In this document: piece after piece, positions 1 through 5,925 of the stretch
Layout: each line of letters opens with the position of its first letter
Position numbering within the stretch: position 1 is the first letter of the stretch
DNA from: Pseudomonadota bacterium
Lineage (GTDB): Bacteria; Pseudomonadota; Alphaproteobacteria; Rhizobiales; Xanthobacteraceae
Direction of reading: 5' to 3'
Length of the DNA: 6,620 bases
Assembly (NCBI GenBank): GCA_023405565.1
Contig: JAEXXW010000460.1
Location: 1 to 6,620 of the forward strand
The notes under the pieces: model-generated
Databases searched by the model: none
What the model was told of the DNA's origin: nothing
What the model saw: only the letters and a program-made list of their open reading frames with translations
Translations under genes and position numbers: made by a program

Positions 1-91
1 GTCTTGGACTCAGGCGAAATGGATCTTGGCCAAAAGCGAACTATGTGACTTTTGCTGCGTCCGTCGTCGTGCTACCCATATGTCGGCAGTT

Positions 92-114
92 TTGGACCGT
101 GGGGCGATGTCCAA
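92..114. repeat. Inverted repeat around the RBS and start codon of the AraC-type gene
   Basis: TTGGAC (92-97) is followed after 11 bases by its exact inverted copy GTCCAA (109-114). The right arm ends on the A of the ATG at 114, and the spacer holds the only Shine-Dalgarno-like run, GGGG (101-104). A further TTGGAC copy lies at 4-9, near the window edge. This could be an operator half-site pair used for autoregulation or a weak hairpin at the translation start. Six-base arms can arise by chance, so the functional reading is inference. Confidence 0.3.
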
Positions 115-1097
115 TGACGCAATCCGATTATCCTCCGACAAGATTTCAGGTTTCGACCGACGGCTTGCCAGTCAGGCAACGCCTGTCATTTTTACGCGAC
201 GTCATCGGGCGGAAATTATGCAATATGGATATTGCGCCGCTGAGAGAGGATGCTTTCGAAGCCCGTTTATCGCTCGGCGCAATACGCGGTTTGCGGATGA
301 TGGATTGCGTGCTGTCGCCGGCGCGATTGCAGCGCACACGAGACATCGTGACAGACGGCGACGACGCCATCTCGATTCCGATCTGCCTGTCAGGCCGGCT
401 GACATTTTATCAGTGTGGCCGTGAGATCCCTGTCGAAAGCGGAGAAGCGGTCATGCAATTGCATGCCGAGCCCGGAGGCATGATTCATTCAAGTATCCGG
501 GGAATGGGGCTCGTCGTTCCTCGCGCGGCATTGACGCCATTGGTCAAAAATCTTGAAGATCGGGCCGCACGGGTTATTCCGCGGAATAATGAAGCGTTGC
601 GCCTGCTGATCTCCTACATGACGATGGTTGAGAAAGAACTGTCACCTGCGACACCGGAACTCAATCGTCTGGTCGCAACGCATGTCCATCAATTGATCGC
701 GCTCGCCATCGGACCGACCCGCGACGGCGCGGCGATCGCTGTTGCAGGCGGCGTGAAGGCCGCCCGGCTCTCGGCGATCAAGGCCTATATCACCGCGAAT
801 CTTGAAAGCCGCGATCTCGGTCTTGTGTCGGTGGCGACGCGCCAGCGTGTCACGCCGCGTTATGTGCAAATGCTGTTCGAGCAGGACGGGACGACATTTT
901 CGCAATTCGTGCTCGGGCAGCGGCTGCGTCGCGCGCATGACCTTTTGATCGATGCCGCGCACGCGGCCTGGAACATCAGCGCCATTGCGCTGGCGGCAGG
1001 CTTTGATGACCTGTCGCATTTCAATCGCAGCTTCCGACGGCGATACGGGGCAACGCCGTCGGATATTCGCAATGGCGGCCGGCCGGAAAATAACTAG
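114..1097 (+). CDS. AraC-family transcriptional regulator
   Basis: A predicted DNA-binding regulator of 327 residues. The C-terminal third is a double helix-turn-helix of AraC/XylS type: first HTH around residues 235-279 (including [20 protein letters not shown]), second around 288-319 with the family ending [13 protein letters not shown]. The N-terminal ~200 residues resemble the cupin-like sensing domain of the FeaR / AraC_binding_2 group (for example [20 protein letters not shown] at 81-100). This is a type often found in Bradyrhizobium and relatives. The ATG at 114 is preferred over an in-frame GTG at 45: it has GGGG nine bases upstream, and homology-like sequence starts just after it ([17 protein letters not shown]), whereas the extra 23 residues resemble nothing. 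The effector and target genes cannot be read from the sequence. The nearest gene, thrS, is convergent and is not an evident target. Family call is secure; specific function is unknown. Confidence 0.9.
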   Translation: MTQSDYPPTRFQVSTDGLPVRQRLSFLRDVIGRKLCNMDIAPLREDAFEARLSLGAIRGLRMMDCVLSPARLQRTRDIVTDGDDAISIPICLSGRLTFYQCGREIPVESGEAVMQLHAEPGGMIHSSIRGMGLVVPRAALTPLVKNLEDRAARVIPRNNEALRLLISYMTMVEKELSPATPELNRLVATHVHQLIALAIGPTRDGAAIAVAGGVKAARLSAIKAYITANLESRDLGLVSVATRQRVTPRYVQMLFEQDGTTFSQFVLGQRLRRAHDLLIDAAHAAWNISAIALAAGFDDLSHFNRSFRRRYGATPSDIRNGGRPENN

Positions 1098-3067
1098 GCC
1101 GCGCTGCGTGCCCGCTTGATATCCGGCGGCGTCGCTTCTTCCACCAGCAAAGCTAAAGCTTCATCGAGCGGCAGCACCTTCTGGCCTTCGCTGCCGAGAC
1201 GGCGGATCGAGACGGTGCGTTCGGCCGCTTCCTTCTTGCCGACGACGAGAAGGGCAGGGACCTTAGCGAGCGAATGCTCGCGCACCTTGTAGTTGATCTT
1301 CTCGTTGCGAAGATCGGTGCTCACGCGCAGGCCCATGCGGGTTGCAAGGCGTGCCACTTCCGCCGCGTAATCATCGGCATCCGAGACGATGGTGCAGACG
1401 AGGGCCTGTTTCGGCGCGAGCCAGAGAGGCAGATGGCCGGCATAGTGTTCGAGCACGACGCCGAGGAAACGCTCCATCGAACCGCAGATGGCGCGATGGA
1501 TCATCACCGGCGTGGTCTTCGAGCCATCGGGCGCGATGTAGAAGGCATCGAAGCGCTCCGGCAGGTTGAAGTCCACCTGCGTCGTGCCGCATTGCCAGTC
1601 GCGGCCGATGGCGTCGCGCAGCACATATTCGAACTTCGGTCCGTAGAAGGCGCCTTCGCCCGGATTGATCGCGGTCTTGATCTTCTGGTTGCCGCTGCGC
1701 GCCTCGATCTGCTTCAGCACATCCTGCATGATGGTTTCGGCATGATCCCAGGCTTCGTCGGTGCCGACGCGCTGTTCGGGACGCGTCGACAGCTTCACGG
1801 TCATCTCGCCGTCGAAGCCGAAATCGGCATAGGTCGAGAGGATCAGATCGTTGATCTTCAGGCATTCCTCGGCCATCTGCTCGGGCGTGCAGAACACATG
1901 CGCGTCATCCTGCGTGAAGCCGCGCACGCGCATCAGGCCATGCAAGGCGCCGGACGGCTCGTAGCGATGCACGATACCGAACTCGGCCATGCGCAACGGC
2001 AATTCGCGATACGAGCGCAGGCCGTGCTTGAAGATCTGGATATGGCCCGGGCAGTTCATCGGCTTGATCGCGTAGACGCGTTCGTCCTCGGTATTGTCAC
2101 CGGCGGACGTCGCCTGGAACATGTTCTCGCGGAACCAACCCCAGTGACCCGATGTCTCCCACAGCGACTTGTCGAGCAGTTGCGGCGCATTCACTTCGCT
2201 GTAATCGCCCTTCAGGCGGCGGCGCATGTAGGCAACGATTTCCTGGAACATGGTCCAGCCATTCGGATGCCAGAACACCGTACCGGGACCTTCCTCCTGG
2301 AAGTGGAAGAGATCCATCTCGCGGCCGAGCTTGCGATGATCGCGCTTCTCGGCTTCCTCCATGCGATGCAGGTAATCGTCGAGTTCTTCCTGCTTGGCGA
2401 AGGCGGTGCCGTAGATGCGCGACAGCATCTCGCGGTTTGAATCGCCGCGCCAATAGGCGCCCGCGACCTTCATCAGCTTGAAGGCATTGCCGACCTTGCC
2501 GGTCGAGGTCATGTGCGGACCGCGGCAGAGATCGAACCATTCGCCCTGCTTGTAGATCTTCAGGTCCTGATCCTCGGGAATGGCGTCGATCAGCTCGACC
2601 TTGAAGTTCTCACCCTTGTCGGCGAACACCTTCTTGGCCTGATCGCGCGTCCAGACTTCCTTGGTGAAAGGCTGATCGCGGGCGATGATCTCGCGCATCT
2701 TCTTTTCGATCGCCGTCAGGTCTTCCGGCGTGAACGGCTGATTGCGGGCGAAATCGTAATAGAAACCGTTTTCGATCACCGGGCCGATGGTGACCTGGGT
2801 GCCGGGCCACAGCGACTGCACAGCCTCGGCCAGAACGTGCGCGGCATCATGCCGGATCAGTTCCAGTGCGCGCGGGTCCTCGCGATTGAGGAATTCGATC
2901 TTGGCATCTGCGTTGATCGGGTCGGCGAGGTCGGTGACGACGCCATCCAGCGCCATGGCGACGGTGCGCTTGGCAAGCGAGGGCGAGATGCCCTTGGCGA
3001 TATCGAGACCGGAAATGCCGTCGGGGAATTCGCGGCGTGCGCCGTCGGGGAAGGTCAGGGCGACCAT
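1094..3067 (-). CDS. thrS: Threonine--tRNA ligase (ThrRS)
   Basis: Cytoplasmic class II aminoacyl-tRNA synthetase of 657 residues, charging tRNA-Thr with threonine and hydrolysing mischarged Ser-tRNA-Thr. Domains in order: TGS (1-61); editing domain with H73 and H77 (HDAAH) and C181/H185 (DLCRGPH); catalytic core about 245-545 with zinc ligands C339 (MNCPGH), H390 (DDAH) and H524 (MIHRA); motif 2 around HRYEPSG with R368; motif 3 around GSMERFLG with R533; C-terminal anticodon-binding domain about 550-645. All key residues are present, and the length is normal for an alphaproteobacterial ThrRS. The ATG at 3067 is chosen because the TGS domain begins there (MVALTFPDG) and AGGAG lies seven bases upstream. 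The frame stays open for about 400 bases further upstream, but that part has no ThrRS-like sequence. The gene is convergent with the AraC-type gene and shares CTAG with it. The leader carries a candidate autoregulatory hairpin, described separately. Confidence 0.98.
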   Translation of the reverse strand: MVALTFPDGARREFPDGISGLDIAKGISPSLAKRTVAMALDGVVTDLADPINADAKIEFLNREDPRALELIRHDAAHVLAEAVQSLWPGTQVTIGPVIENGFYYDFARNQPFTPEDLTAIEKKMREIIARDQPFTKEVWTRDQAKKVFADKGENFKVELIDAIPEDQDLKIYKQGEWFDLCRGPHMTSTGKVGNAFKLMKVAGAYWRGDSNREMLSRIYGTAFAKQEELDDYLHRMEEAEKRDHRKLGREMDLFHFQEEGPGTVFWHPNGWTMFQEIVAYMRRRLKGDYSEVNAPQLLDKSLWETSGHWGWFRENMFQATSAGDNTEDERVYAIKPMNCPGHIQIFKHGLRSYRELPLRMAEFGIVHRYEPSGALHGLMRVRGFTQDDAHVFCTPEQMAEECLKINDLILSTYADFGFDGEMTVKLSTRPEQRVGTDEAWDHAETIMQDVLKQIEARSGNQKIKTAINPGEGAFYGPKFEYVLRDAIGRDWQCGTTQVDFNLPERFDAFYIAPDGSKTTPVMIHRAICGSMERFLGVVLEHYAGHLPLWLAPKQALVCTIVSDADDYAAEVARLATRMGLRVSTDLRNEKINYKVREHSLAKVPALLVVGKKEAAERTVSIRRLGSEGQKVLPLDEALALLVEEATPPDIKRARSAA

Positions 3068-3074
3068 TATTTCA

Positions 3075-3079
3075 CTCCT
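3075..3079 (-). promoter_or_regulatory. thrS Shine-Dalgarno
   Basis: AGGAG on the minus strand, seven bases before the ATG at 3067. It is the best ribosome-binding site in the window and decides the thrS start against longer upstream reading. It lies four bases downstream of the base of the leader hairpin (3083-3112), so a protein bound to that hairpin could compete with the ribosome. Confidence 0.8.
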
Positions 3080-3082
3080 GTT

Positions 3083-3112
3083 GCTCACTCCCGCGAACGA
3101 GCGCGGGTAAGC
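3083..3112 (-). promoter_or_regulatory. thrS leader hairpin resembling a tRNA-Thr anticodon arm
   Basis: On the minus strand, CCCGCG (3107-3102) pairs perfectly with CGCGGG (3095-3090) around the six-base loop CUCGUU. Below an internal loop of 2 x 4 bases, GCU (3112-3110) pairs with AGC (3085-3083). The loop holds U-CGU, the order of U33 followed by a threonine anticodon CGU, and CGU lies at -32 to -30 relative to the thrS start. In E. coli, ThrRS represses its own translation by binding leader hairpins that mimic the tRNA-Thr anticodon arm, with the anticodon-like CGU at about the same distance from the start. The hairpin and spacing are seen directly; binding by ThrRS is inference. A true anticodon loop has seven bases rather than six. 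Confidence 0.5.
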
Positions 3113-3129
3113 GGATTTCAGATGTGGCG

Positions 3130-3157
3130 GATATAGCACCGGATTCGCGTCGGGCAA
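3130..3157 (-). promoter_or_regulatory. Candidate thrS promoter
   Basis: On the minus strand, TTGCCC (3157-3152) is followed after 16 bases by TATATC (3135-3130), an acceptable sigma-70 pair for an alphaproteobacterium. Initiation near 3123 would give a leader of about 56 bases, just long enough to hold the whole hairpin at 3083-3112 and the Shine-Dalgarno. Motif match only. Confidence 0.4.
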
Positions 3158-3632
3158 TGAAAAGTCAAAGCTCCGCCGCCCCTGTTGTTTTGAGGCGCGG
3201 GGTACGCCTTGAGCTTTATTCGTGCCGCAGATCGGAAACATCCGACATGCGGGTGAGGGGAATGATGCGCCGGAAGACGCAGGGCATTCCTGATACGCCG
3301 CACACTGTTGCCAGCGCACGGCCGCCTTTCGGCGCATCACACCCGCACAAGCTTGCGCCGTGCGGGCGCTGATTTGGCGACGGTTTTGCGCTTCGGAGCC
3401 GTTCTTCCGGGCCTGGACAGATGAGCCGCGCCCACCCTGATCCGGCGGACTTTGGTCCGCCTTCATCCAGTCCACGTCCAGCAGGACTACCCGCAGCCCC
3501 TCCTAGTAGGAGCGGACGGCCCACCCGAAGCGTCCCGGAGGCATGAGTGACGAACTCACACCCGCAGGCGCCGCACCCCGCTCCATCAACTGACGTCACC
3601 GGTTGACGCCCCTCATGAGCGAGGTGAAGGAA
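3158..3632. other. Intergenic stretch without a convincing gene, rich in small hairpins
   Basis: About 475 bases in which no reading frame on either strand looks like a known protein or has a good start signal. It holds several compact dyads: 3342-3348/3360-3366 (CCCGCAC/GTGCGGG), 3444-3450/3455-3461 (GGCGGAC/GTCCGCC, four-base loop), 3500-3504/3508-3512 (CTCCT/AGGAG), 3544-3548/3554-3558 (TGAGT/ACTCA) and 3584-3590/3602-3608 (seven pairs including one G-U, 11-base loop). A promoter candidate at 3633-3660 points into it on the minus strand. No tRNA, tmRNA, SRP RNA or RNase P signature was found, and no hairpin is followed by a clear U-run. It may be a structured RNA, a long thrS leader, or plain GC-rich spacer in which small hairpins are expected. 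Confidence 0.35.
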
Positions 3633-3660
3633 ATTAGACATATATTCCTATAAATGTCAA
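3633..3660 (-). promoter_or_regulatory. Candidate strong sigma-70 promoter facing thrS
   Basis: On the minus strand, a perfect TTGACA (3660-3655) is followed after 16 bases by TCTAAT (3638-3633), five of six matches to TATAAT, in an AT-rich island inside GC-rich DNA. A transcript from about 3626 would run through the hairpin-rich stretch towards thrS, 560 bases away. No gene begins shortly downstream, so the product would be either a non-coding RNA or a long thrS leader. The box match is direct; activity is inference. Confidence 0.45.
3637..3658. repeat. AT-rich dyad overlapping the minus-strand promoter
   Basis: A 22-base imperfect palindrome with outer arms GACAT and ATGTC and 8 of 11 symmetric pairs matched. 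It fills the space between the -35 and -10 boxes of the promoter candidate at 3633-3660, a typical repressor operator position. It does not match a regulator site I recognise. Confidence 0.35.
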
Positions 3661-3738
3661 GGGCGAGCAATCAGGAATGAGCCCGGACGCTTGCTTTCCC
3701 CGAACAGCACAGACGACGCCATGCCAACGCGAGTGTGA

Positions 3739-3767
3739 CTGGACGGGCGCGCAGGCGTGCGGATATT
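3739..3767 (+). promoter_or_regulatory. Weak candidate promoter of the TPR-caspase gene
   Basis: CTGGAC (3739-3744), a 17-base spacer and GATATT (3762-3767), just before a short AT-rich patch. Initiation near 3774 would give a leader of about 35 bases to the ATG at 3809 and would exclude the upstream ATG at 3677. Both boxes are imperfect. Confidence 0.25.
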
Positions 3768-3808
3768 TTTCTAACCTCTCCGCGGTTGTCCCCCATCGGA
3801 ATATTGCA

Positions 3809-5749
3809 ATGCCGTTGCGCCACGGAATCCTGATTGCCGGAGTTTTCAGTCTCGTCGTTATCGCATCGCCGGATCCCGCATCGGCCCAGCAGCAGAAGGT
3901 CAACATCTGTCGCGACGGCAAGGGCGATGCCAAGATCGAGGCCTGCACGGATCTGATCAGGCGCGGCGGCAAGGACCTCGAGAGCTACTATTACTACCGT
4001 TCCTTCGGTTGGGAGCAGAAAGGCGAATGCGAACTCGCCTATTCCGATGCCCAACAGGCCTTGTCGTTGAAACGCGACACCGAAAATTTTGGCCGGATGG
4101 GCACGCTGGAGATTGACTGCAAGGGCGCAATCGACCGTGCGATCGAGGTCTACAGCAACGGCATCAAGGCGTGGCCGAAATCGGCGGCACTCTATCTCTT
4201 TCGTGGCGTGGCCTATAACAAGAATGCCGACTTCGAACGGTCGCAGGCCGATTTTGAACAGGCCATTCGGCTCGATCCGCGCGATCCTGACATCTATCTG
4301 CGGCGCGGCGTTCTTTGGGCTGATCAGGAGGAGTTTGACAAGGCGATTGCCGATTACACCAAAGCGATCGGCCTGAAGCCAAATCTGTCGGATGCCTATT
4401 CCTATCGCGGTGTTGCCTATGGAAAGAAAGGCGATGGTGCGAGGTCATTGGCCGATCACGACCGAGCTCTCAAGATCGATCCCAAAAATGCTGACCACTA
4501 TGACAATCGCGCCGTTTTCTATCGTGAGATCGGCGATTATGAGCGCGCCTTGGCCGATCATGACAAGGCGATCGAGCTGGCGCCGAACAGCGTCAATTAT
4601 CGCGGCCGGGTCAAAACCTGGATCCTGAAAGGCGATCTCACGCGCGCGCTGGCCGATGCGAATGAGTCGGTGCGGCTGGACACGGGTGATCTGTGGTCGT
4701 TGCTGAGCCGGGGAATGACCTATCGCTATCGTGGCGATCATGAGCGCGCGCTGGCCGATTTCGACAAGCTGCTGCGACGCTATCCTTTCGATGCCACGAC
4801 CTATGTCGAACGCGGGCGGACTTATGAGAGGAAGGGCGACCTTGTCCGGGCGCGAGCCGATTTCGAGCGGGCGTTGAAAGAGCGCGGAACGCTATTCAGG
4901 AAGGCACATGAAGATGCGCGCGCGCAGTTGGCCGCACTCGATATTCCTGCGGCTGTGCCAAGCGCCACGGCGAAGCCCTCGACTGTCGTTACTATGGCGC
5001 CCCCAGCGGTGCCGTCGAGCGCGGCGCCGGCTTCCCGCTTGCAGGAACGGCGGGTCGCGCTGGTGATCGGCAACGCCAATTACGGCAATGTATCGAAACT
5101 CGACAATCCGTCGCGTGATGCGGCGGCCGTCGCACGATCGCTGCGGACTATCGGATTCGAGACGGTGACGGTCGGCAACGACATGACCCGCGAAGCCATG
5201 AATAACGCCTTCCGTAATTTCGCGCGTGAAACGGAGAAGGCAGACTGGGCGATCGTCTATTATGCCGGTCACGGCATCGAGGTCGGCGGCGTAAACTACC
5301 TGATCCCGATCGACGCCAAGCTTGAGTCGGATCGCGATGCGAGCTTCGAGGCCGTGTCGCTCGACCATGTGCTCACATCGGTTGAAGGCGCACGCAAGAT
5401 CAAGCTCGTCATCCTCGATGCCTGCCGGGACAATCCGTTTGCCGGACAAATGCGCCGCACCGTGGCGACCCGCTCGATCGGACGGGGTTTGAGCCGCATC
5501 GAACCGGAGGGCGCGACGCTCGTCGTCTATGCGGCCAAGCATGGACAGACCGCGTTGGATGGCACCGGCAGCAACAGTCCCTTTGCGTCAGCCTTGATCA
5601 AGCGGATGGCTGTCCCGGGTGTCGAGATCAACAAGGTGTTTCGTCTGATCCGGGACGATGTGATGGAAGCGACCGCCGGGCGGCAGGAACCTTTCACCTA
5701 TGGCTCTCTGCCGGGGCGTGAGGATTTCTTCTTCGTCGCCGGCAAATGA
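3809..5749 (+). CDS. Exported TPR-repeat protein with C-terminal caspase-like (C14) peptidase domain
   Basis: A 646-residue protein. Residues 1-26 form a Sec signal peptide (basic start, hydrophobic 7-19, ASA before Q27), with no lipobox. TPR units fill about 59-357, the clearest at 127-157, 161-191, 195-225, 229-259, 295-326 and 330-357, each ending in an A.ADxxKAI.L.P-like helix. A Pro/Ala/Ser linker (about 378-410) leads to a p20-type caspase-like domain (413-646) with catalytic His488 (YYAGHG) and Cys539 (LDACRDNPF), plus the late RQEPF motif common in bacterial members. Four cysteines (34, 46, 74, 104) lie near the mature N-terminus and could form disulfides; the only other one is Cys539. 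The start at 3809 is chosen because it gives the signal peptide; the in-frame ATG at 3677 adds 44 residues that bury it and has poor RBS spacing. Bacterial metacaspase-like enzymes usually cleave after Arg or Lys; substrate and role here are unknown. It is not in an evident operon. Confidence 0.9.
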   Translation: MPLRHGILIAGVFSLVVIASPDPASAQQQKVNICRDGKGDAKIEACTDLIRRGGKDLESYYYYRSFGWEQKGECELAYSDAQQALSLKRDTENFGRMGTLEIDCKGAIDRAIEVYSNGIKAWPKSAALYLFRGVAYNKNADFERSQADFEQAIRLDPRDPDIYLRRGVLWADQEEFDKAIADYTKAIGLKPNLSDAYSYRGVAYGKKGDGARSLADHDRALKIDPKNADHYDNRAVFYREIGDYERALADHDKAIELAPNSVNYRGRVKTWILKGDLTRALADANESVRLDTGDLWSLLSRGMTYRYRGDHERALADFDKLLRRYPFDATTYVERGRTYERKGDLVRARADFERALKERGTLFRKAHEDARAQLAALDIPAAVPSATAKPSTVVTMAPPAVPSSAAPASRLQERRVALVIGNANYGNVSKLDNPSRDAAAVARSLRTIGFETVTVGNDMTREAMNNAFRNFARETEKADWAIVYYAGHGIEVGGVNYLIPIDAKLESDRDASFEAVSLDHVLTSVEGARKIKLVILDACRDNPFAGQMRRTVATRSIGRGLSRIEPEGATLVVYAAKHGQTALDGTGSNSPFASALIKRMAVPGVEINKVFRLIRDDVMEATAGRQEPFTYGSLPGREDFFFVAGK

Positions 5750-5765
5750 CGCTGCCCGGCTGCGG

Positions 5766-5786
5766 GTTGGCCGCGCAGCGGCCGGC
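5766..5786 (+). terminator. GC-rich hairpin after the TPR-caspase gene, possible terminator
   Basis: A nine-pair stem (including two G-U pairs) with loop GCA, whose core is GGCCGC (5769-5774) and GCGGCC (5778-5783), starts 17 bases after the stop codon. It is followed by AAAAA rather than a T-run, so it is not a canonical intrinsic terminator. An alternative pairing, GCTGCG (5759-5764) with CGCAGC (5774-5779), competes with it. It may only mark the transcript end or stabilise it. Confidence 0.25.
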
Positions 5787-5814
5787 AAAAAGCGCCGCGG
5801 CGGCCCGGATCGCT

Positions 5815-5839
5815 GGAACCTTTTATCTCCGACCGCGTT
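5815..5839 (+). promoter_or_regulatory. Candidate EcfG (general stress sigma factor) promoter
   Basis: GGAAC (5815-5819), a 16-base spacer and CGTT (5836-5839) fit the alphaproteobacterial EcfG consensus GGAAC-N16/17-CGTT exactly. Initiation would fall near 5847, giving a leader of about 80 bases to the sensor start at 5926. An exact match at this spacing is unlikely by chance in a 176-base gap, and its position and direction fit the sensor gene. Confidence 0.5.
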
Positions 5840-5885
5840 TGTTCTCCCGCCGATACACGGCTTCGGCCGAAGCGCGTTCGGTCGG
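5829..5885. repeat. Nested inverted repeats in the leader of the sensor gene
   Basis: CCGACC (5829-5834) matches GGTCGG (5880-5885) in inverse, with a further GCG (5835-5837)/CGC (5873-5875) pair beyond a four-base bulge. Between them lies the 14-base perfect palindrome GCTTCGGCCGAAGC (5860-5873). It overlaps the -10 part of the EcfG-like site and most of the predicted leader. It could be an operator or RNA structure. GC-rich sequence makes such dyads fairly common. Confidence 0.3.
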
Positions 5886-5925
5886 ATTGGCGTCATGACC
5901 GTTCTGGTAGGCTGCCGGACGATTA

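Noticed and set aside
45..113. GTG start for the AraC-type protein giving 350 residues
   Set aside because: The 23 extra residues have no family resemblance and the ATG at 114 has a better-placed GGGG and fits the usual family N-terminus.
1274..3136. Long open frames on the plus strand opposite thrS (1274-2440 and 2513-3136)
   Set aside because: They lie entirely or almost entirely antisense to a confident gene; their composition (rich in His, Arg, Leu, Ala, Gly, Asp) is what the reverse strand of GC-rich coding DNA yields, and no domain or RBS supports them.
3340..3462. Minus-strand 41-codon open stretch ending in a Lys/Arg/Ala-rich tail ([16 protein letters not shown])
   Set aside because: It resembles the basic tail of a nucleoid or ribosomal protein and could be a gene remnant, but it is bounded upstream by TGA at 3465-3463, has no start codon with an RBS, and is too short to judge.
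3068..3475. N-terminal extension of ThrRS by 136 residues
   Set aside because: The frame is open but the extra part has no ThrRS-like sequence, contains the thrS Shine-Dalgarno, leader hairpin and promoter candidate, and the TGS domain starts exactly at the ATG at 3067.
3421..3546. Plus-strand 41-codon frame starting ATGAGC at 3421
   Set aside because: No Shine-Dalgarno, a Pro/Ser/Arg-rich composition expected from GC-rich non-coding DNA, and it overlaps the hairpin-rich region.
3216..3641. 141-codon minus-strand frame in the gap between thrS and the TPR-caspase gene
   Set aside because: Gly/Pro/Arg-rich low-information translation without a recognisable domain; its start has no convincing RBS and lies at about the predicted -10/start of the minus-strand promoter candidate.
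3337..3660. Known housekeeping RNA (tmRNA, SRP RNA, RNase P RNA, 6S RNA) or a tRNA in the gap
   Set aside because: No T-arm GTTCRA motif, tmRNA tag frame, SRP GGAAG-type core or RNase P core motif was seen; CCCGGAAGAACGGC on the minus strand only loosely recalls the SRP loop.
3677..3808. 44-residue upstream extension of the TPR-caspase protein
   Set aside because: It would bury a clear signal peptide, its AGGA directly abuts the ATG at 3677 with no spacing, and the added residues do not look like a folded or targeting segment.
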